Shown here in pieces: positions 25,600 to 33,215 of a stretch of 50,359 nt of DNA. The stretch's first letter is position 1, and the number at the start of each line of letters is the position of its first letter. Source of the stretch: Clostridiaceae bacterium. Its GTDB lineage: Bacteria > Bacillota > Clostridia > Saccharofermentanales > DTU023. The notes under the pieces were generated by a model. That model saw only the letters and a program-made list of their open reading frames with translations, did not search any database and was not told the origin of the DNA. The stretch spans positions 1-50,359 of the forward strand of contig DUPV01000012.1 in NCBI GenBank assembly GCA_012838135.1. The letters are read 5' to 3'. The translations under genes and the position numbers were made by a program.

Positions 25600-26331
25600 T
25601 TATTCTGTTTCTTCCAAATTATGATATACATCTTGGACATCATCAATGTCTTCCAGACTTTCAATCAATTTCTCAACTTTTTCAATTTGCTCGGACTCGG
25701 TCAATGTAACAAAAGTAATCGGTTCAGGTCCCAGAGAAACATCTTCGAATGTGTAACCGGCTTTGGATAGAGTCTGCATAACCTGATGATAATTGTTAGG
25801 TGCAGTTATCACCTCATAAAAATCCTCCGAAATATCTATATCCTCACAGCCTGCATCTAAAGCATCCATCATTACTTGATCTTCGTCGGAAAATTTATCC
25901 TTAGCTAAAATCAAACTGCCTTTTGTTTCAAATTGAAAAGCAACACTACCGTCCTTACCCAGATTTCCGCCGAATTTTTCAAAGAGATGGCGTACTTCAC
26001 CGGCTGTACGATTACGATTATCGGTTAAAGCTCTGACCATAACGGCAACTCCGCCTGCTCCGTATCCTTCATAAGTAATTTCTGTAAAATCCGAACTTCC
26101 GCTGACACCCAATGCATTATCAATCGAACGTTTAATATTATCATTTGGCATATTATAAGCACGCGCCCGCTCAATCGCAGACTGCAAAGCAAAATTCATT
26201 TCCGGATCAGGACCGCCTTCTTTAACTGCCACGGAAATTTCACGTCCGATTTTCGTAAAAATCTTTCCTCTTTTTGCATCTACTGCTTCTTTTCTGCGTT
26301 TAATGTTATTCCATTTAGAATGGCCTGCCAT
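25600..26331 (-). CDS. yebC: YebC/PmpR-family protein, 243 aa
   Basis: Highly conserved family with the N-terminal signature MAGHSKWNNIKRRK and the blocks FTKIGREISVAVKEGGPDPEMN and MPNDNIKRSI, then YEGYGAGGVAVMV. Members act as DNA-binding regulators (PmpR) or, as shown for several YebC proteins, help ribosomes through difficult peptide stretches. The start is the ATG at 26331, eight bases after GGAGG; the upstream TTG/ATG frame to 26346 has no site. First gene of the group that ends in sbcC. Directly upstream lies an inverted-repeat element. Confidence 0.93.
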   Translation of the reverse strand: MAGHSKWNNIKRRKEAVDAKRGKIFTKIGREISVAVKEGGPDPEMNFALQSAIERARAYNMPNDNIKRSIDNALGVSGSSDFTEITYEGYGAGGVAVMVRALTDNRNRTAGEVRHLFEKFGGNLGKDGSVAFQFETKGSLILAKDKFSDEDQVMMDALDAGCEDIDISEDFYEVITAPNNYHQVMQTLSKAGYTFEDVSLGPEPITFVTLTESEQIEKVEKLIESLEDIDDVQDVYHNLEETE

Positions 26332-26371
26332 ATATCCTCCAAACATACTGTCTAATTTGCATCACATTATG

Positions 26372-26565
26372 TAATTTAGAATCTGAAACCATCTGTTCAT
26401 TCAGGCAGAAAAAATCAAAAAGCTATAGCTCATCTGCCTAAAATCACAAACTCGGGCTAAAGCCCTCAAACAATGCGATTTTCTGATTCCAACGGCAGAT
26501 TCGCAAAGTTTTTTAAGATTTTTTCTACCACATCATGACCATATGGTTTCAGATTTCAAAATACA
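26372..26565. repeat. 190-bp hairpin-rich element with 13-bp terminal inverted repeats (REP/MITE-like)
   Basis: AATCTGAAACCAT at 26380-26392 and its exact reverse complement at 26543-26555 bracket the element; weaker matching extends a few bases outward. Inside are three further hairpins: AGGCAGA/TCTGCCT (26411-26445) with an inner AGCTATAGCT, GGGCT-AA-AGCCC (about 26456-26467), and GCGA...TTCGC with an inner CTG/CAG (about 26477-26506). It fills the gap between yigZ and yebC. It could be a miniature inverted-repeat transposon, a REP-type element or a structured RNA. No transposase is present. Confidence 0.5.
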
Positions 26566-26609
26566 AATTTCATGCTTCAAATTATCAATTATAAAATTAA
26601 ATATTATTT

Positions 26610-27251
26610 CTAATCTTTACTAATTGCAGAAGGAAATAATTGCAAATTCCCTCTCTGATAATCAATATTATCGCTGGTTAAGTCTTTCAACATCGTAATA
26701 AAATTTTCTTCATTCTCCGGTCTGACTGCAACTTTCCAGCTTACATCCACTGTATATTCCGGTTCGGTTTGATTATAATTCAATTGATTTAATTGAAAAC
26801 GTACTCTTTCCGCATTTGAATAATCGCATCTTAAATTGTACATACGATGGATCAGCCAGATTATCGGCTTCGCCATTTCTACTGCCAAAGATGCTGCTTT
26901 ACTGTATGCTCTGACCAGTCCGCCTGTACCGAGTTTCACACCACCGTAATAGCGAACCACAACTATCCCTGCCTGAACTAAATTTTGTTTTTGTAAAACA
27001 TCTAATACCGGCAAACCGGCTGTTCCCTGAGGTTCACCGTCATCGGAATAGCGTTGCAAGTGTTGAGGATTATTGAGAATCCAAGCATAGACATGATGTG
27101 TAGCATCCGGAAACCGGGATCTTTGTTTCGCAATAAACTCTTCTGCTTGTACAGGATTTTCCAGTGGTTTGGCAATTCCGATAAAACGGGATTTCTTTTC
27201 TTCAAATTCTATCTCCGCATATTGCTTAATTGACTGATAATCAGAACTCAT
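26610..27251 (-). CDS. yigZ: YigZ/IMPACT-family protein, 213 aa
   Basis: Conserved family with an N-terminal IMPACT domain. Visible blocks are KKSRFIGIAKPL, DATHHVYAWIL, RYSDDGEPQGTAGLPVLDVL and VVRYYGGVKLGTGGLVRAYSKAA. A smaller C-terminal ferredoxin-like domain (residues about 140-205) follows. The biochemical role in bacteria is unclear; the eukaryotic relative IMPACT regulates Gcn2. The ATG at 27251 has GAGGG five to six bases upstream; the TTG just before it is less likely. It overlaps the 3' end of the Nudix gene by 11 bp, so they are probably co-transcribed. Confidence 0.92.
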   Translation of the reverse strand: MSSDYQSIKQYAEIEFEEKKSRFIGIAKPLENPVQAEEFIAKQRSRFPDATHHVYAWILNNPQHLQRYSDDGEPQGTAGLPVLDVLQKQNLVQAGIVVVRYYGGVKLGTGGLVRAYSKAASLAVEMAKPIIWLIHRMYNLRCDYSNAERVRFQLNQLNYNQTEPEYTVDVSWKVAVRPENEENFITMLKDLTSDNIDYQRGNLQLFPSAISKD

Positions 27252-27672
27252 CAAAACCCTCGTTTAATTCTTTGTATTTTTGATTGGCTAAAATTAACAA
27301 AGATCGGTCTTGACTATAAGTTATCGTTTTGAGTGCTTCGTCAATCGGTAAAAATTTGGCAGCCAGAAATCCTTGTTCCGTATTCGGTGAAGCCTTCAAA
27401 TCATCACAAACCATGATATACCATTTAATTCGATTGGCAACCGGTTTTTTTCTGGTTATAGAGTAGAATTCATAACTGGTTCTTCCTGCTAAACCGATAA
27501 TTCTCGCATCAACATTGCTTTCATCTTTGACACGCCAAATTGCAATATCATCAGATTCATTATCACCGCGAATAACACCTTTGGGAAAGCTCCATTCTTC
27601 TTTTTCATTTTGAATCAACAGAACTTGATCTTTACAAAAAACTATACCGCCTGAACAGTTTCGAATTAACAT
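27241..27672 (-). CDS. Nudix-fold protein with degenerate Nudix box, 143 aa
   Basis: The fold is clear from LIRNCSGGIVFCKDQVLLIQN, WSFPKGVI and the C-terminal LAAKFLPIDEALKTI block. The Nudix box, normally G-x5-E-x7-REUxEExGU, reads GVIRGDNESDDIAIWRVKDE followed by SNV. There is one extra residue after the first Gly, Val in place of the RE glutamate, and only one of the two EE glutamates. Metal-dependent hydrolysis of nucleoside-diphosphate compounds may therefore be weakened or lost, or the substrate unusual. The ATG at 27672 has GGAAG seven bases upstream and is preferred to the in-frame start at 27708. Confidence 0.78.
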   Translation of the reverse strand: MLIRNCSGGIVFCKDQVLLIQNEKEEWSFPKGVIRGDNESDDIAIWRVKDESNVDARIIGLAGRTSYEFYSITRKKPVANRIKWYIMVCDDLKASPNTEQGFLAAKFLPIDEALKTITYSQDRSLLILANQKYKELNEGFDEF

Positions 27673-27751
27673 ATAAATACTTCCATTCAGTGCTAATAAA
27701 ATTAGCAAATATTATAATTCTAATATATCATTTACATTATTCTAACAGATA

Positions 27752-28618
27752 TTAGTTATCGAAGATAGATTTTATAAGTTTAAGACAAGTATGCAAAGAT
27801 TGATCGTCAACATCGTTTGTCCTGTTATATTCAACAAAATCAAAAGAACGACATTTAAAATTATTTTTGAAAAAATCAAGTATTGTCAATGCGTCATCTT
27901 CGGTGAAACCGCCGGGAGCCGGAATTGAAACTCCGGGCATCAGTTGAGGATCCATCGAATCAAAATCAAAACTGAGATGAATATTTTCTATTTGCCAAGT
28001 TGTTTTGATTTCCGTCAGTACTTCACTTAAACCTCGCATCGCAATTTCATCATAGTAATAAGCTTTAATCGGTAAATTATTCAAAAATTCAGTTTCGGCC
28101 TGATCTAAATCTCGCAAACCGAGATAGAGGATATTCTCCGGCTTAAGACAAGCTTTCTCACCCGAAAGCTTCGTCAATTCTTGCGACCCCAGACCAAGCA
28201 ACGAAGCAATCGGCATTCCATGAATATTCCCTGTTATGCTCGTTGTCTCGGTATTAATATCGGAATGGGCATCAACCCAGACCAAACCCAAATTATTAAA
28301 GTTTGCTGCCGTAGCGGCCACACTTGCCATACCAATGCTGTGATCACCCGCAATCATCACCGGTGTATTGCCTTGTGCGAAAATTTCACAAGCATATGCT
28401 TTGCAACGTGTGCATATATCAAAAATTGCAGCATAATTTTTCATGGTTTTATATTTATCTGTCGTAAAATTACCTGCAGCAGAATTATCTGATGTAAAAT
28501 CTTTTTCCTCCAAAACTATACCGTTTGAATTCAGTTTTTCACGCAATGTATACACACTATCTTTCAATCCCGGAACATGTACACCGGAATAATTATTCAC
28601 AAAATAAATTGTTTTCAT
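27752..28618 (-). CDS. rocF: Arginase/ureohydrolase family protein, 288 aa
   Basis: Binuclear manganese hydrolase. The three metal-binding blocks are present: AGDHSIGMAS, VWVDAHSDINT and SFDFDSMDPQLMPGV, followed by SIPAPGGFTEDDAL. The catalytic Glu lies near the C terminus (FVEYNRTND, in place of E-(V/I)NP). The overall pattern is arginase (arginine to ornithine and urea) rather than agmatinase, but formiminoglutamase or another guanidino hydrolase cannot be ruled out. It is a stand-alone gene reading away from murE; the 218-bp divergent spacer holds both promoters. Confidence 0.85.
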   Translation of the reverse strand: MKTIYFVNNYSGVHVPGLKDSVYTLREKLNSNGIVLEEKDFTSDNSAAGNFTTDKYKTMKNYAAIFDICTRCKAYACEIFAQGNTPVMIAGDHSIGMASVAATAANFNNLGLVWVDAHSDINTETTSITGNIHGMPIASLLGLGSQELTKLSGEKACLKPENILYLGLRDLDQAETEFLNNLPIKAYYYDEIAMRGLSEVLTEIKTTWQIENIHLSFDFDSMDPQLMPGVSIPAPGGFTEDDALTILDFFKNNFKCRSFDFVEYNRTNDVDDQSLHTCLKLIKSIFDN

Positions 28619-28738
28619 AATTTGCTCTCTAGTTGTTTCCTAGCTTTAGATTTGCTTTTAAAGCTTTGTTTTAGTTATCATTCAATCAGAATACACTGAA
28701 ATATCAAAAGACGAAACATTAAAGTATTATAATTGATA

Positions 28739-28790
28739 GATTTTTAAATTATCAAGAGTTCTCAGATTTTTAAAATAATAAGAGTTCTAA
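28739..28790. repeat. 26-bp tandem duplication upstream of murE
   Basis: Two adjacent 26-bp copies (28739-28764 and 28765-28790) starting GATTTTTAAA and containing AAGAGTTCT, with four mismatches. A TATAAT lies just upstream at 28728-28733, without a good -35, so the copies probably sit in the murE leader. Between 28759 and 28802, TCTCAGATTTT and AAAATCCTGAGA form an inverted repeat with one bulged base that could fold in the leader. Confidence 0.5.
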
Positions 28791-28836
28791 AATCCTGAGA
28801 ATCCATAGATTGATATTTCAAGCAAAGGAAATTGTT

Positions 28837-30345
28837 ATGCAAAACATAAAAAATACAAATAACTTTTTAAATATTTTAAAAGCAAAACAATTATTGATTA
28901 ATTCAAATGTGGCAAATATTCCTATCAAAAAAATTACCTTTGATTCACGTCAGGTTGAACCGGGTACTCTTTTTTTCTGTAAGGGTGCTAATTTCAAAAA
29001 ACAGTATTTGCTTGATGCACAGGCTAAAGGTGCCTCAGCTTATATTTCCGAAGTTGATTATAAAATTGATCTGCCGTGCATAATTGTCAAGGATATCCGC
29101 TTAGCAATGTCCTATCTCGGTAAAGAATTTTACAATCAACCGGATCGCAAGTTGAAATTAATCGGCGTCACCGGATCAAAAGGAAAATCCACTACGGTTT
29201 CCTACGTTAAAGCTATTCTTGATCATTGGTTAACAAAGCAAAACAAACAACCCTGCGGCATTATTTCTACAATTGAAACTTATGACGGAATAATTAATAC
29301 AGAATCAACCATTACTACACCGGAAGCTTTAGATCTGTTCAGCCACTTATCAAATGCTGTTCAATCCGGTCTTGAATACATGGTGATCGAAGTGTCTTCG
29401 CAAGCTTTGAAATATAATCGCGTGACCGGAATCGAATTTGATATTGTCAGTCTGCTCAATTTGGGGAGGGACCATATCAGCCCTTTGGAACATCCCAGCT
29501 ATCAGGATTATGTTGAGTCCAAATTGCGCATTTTTCAAATGTCAGATACCGTTGTGTTTTCTAAAGATATGGAAAATCTTGAAATAGTTGAGCAGGAAAT
29601 TAATAAATTGGGAATTCAAGGTATTTCTTATTCGACTAAATCGGACAATTGTGATTATTATGCCGCCAATATCAATTTTTATTCCGACAGCAATCATTTC
29701 ACAGTCAACTCTACTAACTATTCTTTACCGGGAATCGGATCATACAATATTGAGAATGCACTCTGTGCAATCGCAATAACAGAATTATTGGGAATTCCTA
29801 AACAGGAATCTGCTGCAGCATTGGAAAATATTGAAACTCTGGGACGTGACAACCTCTATATGACGCATGATAACAAAATTATCTGTCATGTCAGCTATGC
29901 TCATACCAGTCTAAGTTTTGACAAAAGTTTCGAAACGATCGAGCAACATTTTCCTGATTATCAATTGATTGCTTTGTTCGGAGCCAGCGGCAGCAAAGGA
30001 CTTAATCGAATTGAAGATTTGCCTAAATCTGCCGCCAAGCATGCAGATTTTGTCTATTTAATCCCGGATGACCCGGGATTTCGTGAACATTCAGAAATCG
30101 CTGCCGCAATGGCTAAGTATTTGATTGAAGCCGATTGTCCTTATAAAATTGTCGAGGAAAGAGAAGCCGCTATCAAAGAAGCTTTTGAGCTGGCAGCAAA
30201 GTCAAACCGAAAAACTTTGCTGTTTATTGCCGGCAAGGGTTCCGAACATTACCAAATGATCGGCAATACACCTGTACCGATTAATTCCGATGTTGATGTA
30301 GCATCAAAGCTGGTTTCTGATTATAATCAAAAGGCTAAAGATTAA
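28837..30345 (+). CDS. murE: MurE-type UDP-N-acetylmuramyl-tripeptide synthetase, 502 aa
   Basis: Adds the third amino acid to UDP-MurNAc-dipeptide in peptidoglycan synthesis, in the cytoplasm. N-terminal UDP-binding block ITFDSRQVEPGTLFFCKG, ATP loop VTGSKGKSTT, TITTPEALDLF, IEVSSQALKYNRVTGI (carbamylated-lysine region YVESKLRIF), NIENALCAIAI and YAHTSLSFDKSFETI. The amino-acid-specificity loop reads IPDDPGFREHSEI in place of the DNPR of diaminopimelate-adding enzymes. The third residue is therefore more likely lysine or another diamine; this is not decisive. The ATG at 28837 has AAAGGA eight bases upstream; an in-frame TTG at 28810 has none. It is followed after 29 bp by the DUF4015 gene. 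Confidence 0.88.
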   Translation: MQNIKNTNNFLNILKAKQLLINSNVANIPIKKITFDSRQVEPGTLFFCKGANFKKQYLLDAQAKGASAYISEVDYKIDLPCIIVKDIRLAMSYLGKEFYNQPDRKLKLIGVTGSKGKSTTVSYVKAILDHWLTKQNKQPCGIISTIETYDGIINTESTITTPEALDLFSHLSNAVQSGLEYMVIEVSSQALKYNRVTGIEFDIVSLLNLGRDHISPLEHPSYQDYVESKLRIFQMSDTVVFSKDMENLEIVEQEINKLGIQGISYSTKSDNCDYYAANINFYSDSNHFTVNSTNYSLPGIGSYNIENALCAIAITELLGIPKQESAAALENIETLGRDNLYMTHDNKIICHVSYAHTSLSFDKSFETIEQHFPDYQLIALFGASGSKGLNRIEDLPKSAAKHADFVYLIPDDPGFREHSEIAAAMAKYLIEADCPYKIVEEREAAIKEAFELAAKSNRKTLLFIAGKGSEHYQMIGNTPVPINSDVDVASKLVSDYNQKAKD

Positions 30346-30374
30346 TTCGCAACAATAAGGTTAAACGGTATTAT

Positions 30375-31808
30375 ATGGAAAATGAGCAAAACAGAAAGCC
30401 GCAACCGATTCTGATCAAATTGGATCGTAGTAAAAAAGACAAACAAAAGAAAATAATTATTATTTTATGCATGATTATTGCTCTTTTACTGGTCGGCTTT
30501 GTGTTTTTTTATTATAAGCAGCAAAAGGCCGAATCGGAAAAAGCCGCTAAAAATGAGAAGACAGCAACCAACGCTAAGCTTACCGATGAAACAACTACAG
30601 AGGCAACAGATCCTTATGCTTTCATTTATGAAACAACTCTCCCCACCTATATTGATAAAAAAGGTGTTGTCCATGTAGTAACTGAAGATTTTGATCCGGA
30701 AGAAAATGAAAAAGTTGAGGATTATTTTGGTCCTTTACCGGAATCTGAGCATGAAGCAAATTTTGAACATCATAAGATTCGCGGCATTTATATTTTTGAT
30801 ACAGATAATTTGGATTCATTCTTGGAGGAAGTCAAAGGAACTGAAATCAATGCATTTGTGATCGATGTCAAAGAAAGCTACGGAGTTCTATATGATAGCA
30901 AGATTCCATTAGTCAAAGAGTTAAATTGCACTATTAAGCATCGGGATATTAAAGGAATAACCGAAAAATGTCATGCTAACGGAATCAGAGTAATTGCCCG
31001 AATCGTTAGTTTTAAGGATGATACTTTTGCAACGGTCCGACCGGATTTGTGTATTCAAAATGAAGCCGGAACGCCGATTCAGTTTCCCAGCGAAGGTAAT
31101 GCAACATGGGCTAACCCTTATAATAAGGAAGTCTGGCAATATTTAATCGATATTGCGGAAGAAGTCATTGATTTAGGTGTAGACGAAATCCAATTTGACT
31201 ATATCAGATTTCCGGCAGGCGGTTCACTGGACGGTTCAGCTGCTTATTACGGTGAACCCGAAACCGTACCTGAAAAAACCAGTGCAATTAATCGCTTTCT
31301 GCAAACTGCTGCAATCCAGATTCAAAACAAAGATAACATACCGATTGGTGCCGATCTTTTCTCTATTGTTATGACCAGTGATTTAGACGGTCATGCAATC
31401 GGTCAGGACTGGACCAGTATCGGCTTGACCGGAATCAATAATATTTGTCCGATGATCTATCCGTCACATTATGCTAATGGCGCTCCTGTAGGTTATATCA
31501 TGGCAAACGGAGTCGGGACCGATTTAGGTAATAATCGTTATACGGCACCCGATTTAGAACCATACGGTGTTGTAACCGACGCAATCATCGACGGTCGGGA
31601 AGCAATTGATCAAGAAAACTATGCTCATATCAGACCTTATCTGCAAGCTTTTACCGCCAGCTATTTACCGTCCGGATATTGGATGGAATACAATGCACCG
31701 GAAATTCGCAAACAAATCGAAGCTGTCTATGATTCAGGATTTGACGAATGGATTCTCTGGAATGTAAATCCGACCTACCCGCCCGGTACGTTTGCACCGA
31801 AAGAATAA
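30375..31808 (+). CDS. Membrane-anchored DUF4015 glycoside-hydrolase-like protein, 477 aa
   Basis: Residues 1-24 are basic and residues about 25-47 (IIIILCMIIALLLVGFVFFY) form a single membrane anchor. A Glu/Lys/Thr-rich linker leads to a TIM-barrel domain from KIRGIYIFDTDNLDSF onward. Blocks typical of the DUF4015 putative glycoside hydrolases are AFVIDVKESYGVL, GIRVIARIVSFKDD, WANPYNKEVW, GVDEIQFDYIRFP and NNICPMIYPSHYANG. The Asp/Glu in those strands are candidate catalytic residues. It would act outside the membrane on an unknown polysaccharide or cell-wall glycan. Position right after murE fits a cell-envelope role. No activity can be stated. Confidence 0.8.
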   Translation: MENEQNRKPQPILIKLDRSKKDKQKKIIIILCMIIALLLVGFVFFYYKQQKAESEKAAKNEKTATNAKLTDETTTEATDPYAFIYETTLPTYIDKKGVVHVVTEDFDPEENEKVEDYFGPLPESEHEANFEHHKIRGIYIFDTDNLDSFLEEVKGTEINAFVIDVKESYGVLYDSKIPLVKELNCTIKHRDIKGITEKCHANGIRVIARIVSFKDDTFATVRPDLCIQNEAGTPIQFPSEGNATWANPYNKEVWQYLIDIAEEVIDLGVDEIQFDYIRFPAGGSLDGSAAYYGEPETVPEKTSAINRFLQTAAIQIQNKDNIPIGADLFSIVMTSDLDGHAIGQDWTSIGLTGINNICPMIYPSHYANGAPVGYIMANGVGTDLGNNRYTAPDLEPYGVVTDAIIDGREAIDQENYAHIRPYLQAFTASYLPSGYWMEYNAPEIRKQIEAVYDSGFDEWILWNVNPTYPPGTFAPKE

Positions 31809-31861
31809 GCCAATCTTCTAAAACCTATAAATTTGAAATATAAAGCTGATAGAAGAACCAT

Positions 31862-32881
31862 TTAATCTTCCGGGCTGTATTTTTCTTCCAGTTTGCCGAA
31901 AAAGTAAGAGATGACAATTCCGACAACAAACATCACGATACTGACTGTTACGGCAACAACGAATGACATTTTCATCGCAGCTAAATTTTCTGTCGTAAAA
32001 GCAGGGAAAATGACTGTCGGGAAGATTCCCAGGGTCGAACCTATGATCAAACCGAGAATAATATGATACATCTTGCTGTAATATTTTACGAAAAGAAAAT
32101 TAACAAATTTTGCAAACAACAATATGCTGATTACAACTCCAGCCATAAATGGAATTAACATCATGAAATCAAAGTTTTTGATACCTGACGCCATTTTGTC
32201 ATATAAACCGAAATAAATTAAAAAATTCGACGGACTAAGTCCCGGAACAATAAATCCTAAAGCGACAACTGCACCGGACAAGAACCAAACAATGATATTA
32301 GGTTCAACTTGCGTAAAATTTTGTTCACCGAGCAACATCAGGACAAACACAAATCCGGCAGCAATCAACAAAGTTGCCCAATCTGATCCTGCTCTGCCCT
32401 GCTTGCCGGCTGTGCGATAAACTGAAGGGAATGTTCCGGCTACAAAGCCGATGAACAATGCGGTAAACAATGCTGCATAAGTACCGAAAGCAGCTTCAAT
32501 TATTCCGGCAAAAAATACTATTCCGAGAACTCCGCCAATACCTACCGGAAAGAAGTACTTAACATTATTCAAAAAGTCTTTACGGATATTACCCAGAAAA
32601 CTCATCATACGGTCGTAAACACCTAAGATTACCGAGAGCACGCCGCCAGATAGACCGGGTACAATTCCGCCGAACCCGATCATGAATCCTTTAAATAGTC
32701 GAATAAACCAATCGCCAAGCGGATGATTGATTTTATCAGGAACATTCTTTTTATCAAGAATATCCGATTTTTTAGTTTCATTCTTTGTTATAGCTTTATT
32801 GTTGTTTTGCAGACTTTGCTGATCATTCAATTCCTGTTGTTCTGCAAAGTTTTGCATTTGTTTGTCCTTATTTGTTTTCAT
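31862..32881 (-). CDS. popT: DUF368 undecaprenyl-phosphate translocase family protein (PopT), 339 aa
   Basis: Polytopic membrane protein with the DUF368 hallmark GFGGIVPGLSGGVLSVILGVYDR and a second inverted copy FIVPGLSPSNFLIYFGLYDKM, about eight membrane spans in all. DUF368 proteins (PopT) recycle the carrier lipid undecaprenyl phosphate across the membrane. That suits the convergent neighbours murE and DUF4015. Odd: a hydrophilic N-terminal extension of about 50 residues rich in Asn, Gln and Lys before the first membrane helix. The start is the ATG at 32881, five bases after AAGG, a site that comes from the end of the adjacent M20 remnant. The 53 bp to the facing gene hold only a weak TCTTCT/AGAAGA inverted repeat. 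Confidence 0.85.
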   Translation of the reverse strand: MKTNKDKQMQNFAEQQELNDQQSLQNNNKAITKNETKKSDILDKKNVPDKINHPLGDWFIRLFKGFMIGFGGIVPGLSGGVLSVILGVYDRMMSFLGNIRKDFLNNVKYFFPVGIGGVLGIVFFAGIIEAAFGTYAALFTALFIGFVAGTFPSVYRTAGKQGRAGSDWATLLIAAGFVFVLMLLGEQNFTQVEPNIIVWFLSGAVVALGFIVPGLSPSNFLIYFGLYDKMASGIKNFDFMMLIPFMAGVVISILLFAKFVNFLFVKYYSKMYHIILGLIIGSTLGIFPTVIFPAFTTENLAAMKMSFVVAVTVSIVMFVVGIVISYFFGKLEEKYSPED

Positions 32882-32884
32882 GTT

Positions 32885-33121
32885 TTTCCTTTTTCGGGTG
32901 ATGATGAGAATAGCTTTCGCCTTCCGGCTCTGCGCCTATGAAAAAGAAACAGCATGGCAATAATTCCGAATAATATGTAAAATCTTCCGAAGATGGTAAA
33001 GGTCCACTATCCAGCACATTATTCACACCTTCTATTTTGCATATTTAATCGCATCAACAACCGGCATCATCATTTTTTCATCATTAACTAATACAGGATA
33101 GTCATTTTTGCAGTCAAGATC
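32885..33121 (-). pseudogene. Decayed M20-family amidohydrolase/peptidase, C-terminal fragment
   Basis: Between popT and the transketolase gene the minus strand encodes, in two frames, the end of an M20 amidohydrolase. Frame 1 (33121-33032) reads DLDCKNDYPVLVNDEKMM and continues to IKYAK before a stop. After a frameshift, frame 2 (from 33020) reads LPSSEDFTYYSELLPCCF, then FFIGAEPEGESYSHHHPKK. These match the NDYPxxxND, SEDF-xYY and FFxGA...HHHP blocks of aminoacylase/carboxypeptidase-like M20 enzymes. The rest of the gene is absent, and the last 30 or so residues are replaced by the popT start. A non-functional relic. Confidence 0.7.
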
Positions 33122-33124
33122 AAT

Positions 33125-33190
33125 CTAAAAACGGCAATCCCAAAAAGCAAAATGTTGAAGTTGAAGCAATTTGCCTTTGTTCTTGCCGTT
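33125..33190 (-). terminator. Terminator-like hairpin after the transketolase genes
   Basis: In the minus direction, arms AACGGCAA (33190-33183) and TTGCCGTT (33137-33130) enclose about 45 bases with further inner complementarity (GGCAA/TTGCC), followed by a short U-run (TTTTTAG). It lies 26 bp after the end of the gene at 33216 and probably ends locus C. Confidence 0.55.
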
Positions 33191-33213
33191 ATAATTTGTT
33201 CTTGCCGCTATAG
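33176..33213. repeat. 19-bp tandem duplication overlapping the terminator
   Basis: Copies TTTGTTCTTGCCGTTATAA (33176-33194) and TTTGTTCTTGCCGCTATAG (33195-33213) are adjacent and differ at two bases. The duplication copies one arm of the terminator stem. Confidence 0.7.
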
Positions 33214-33215
33214 AA

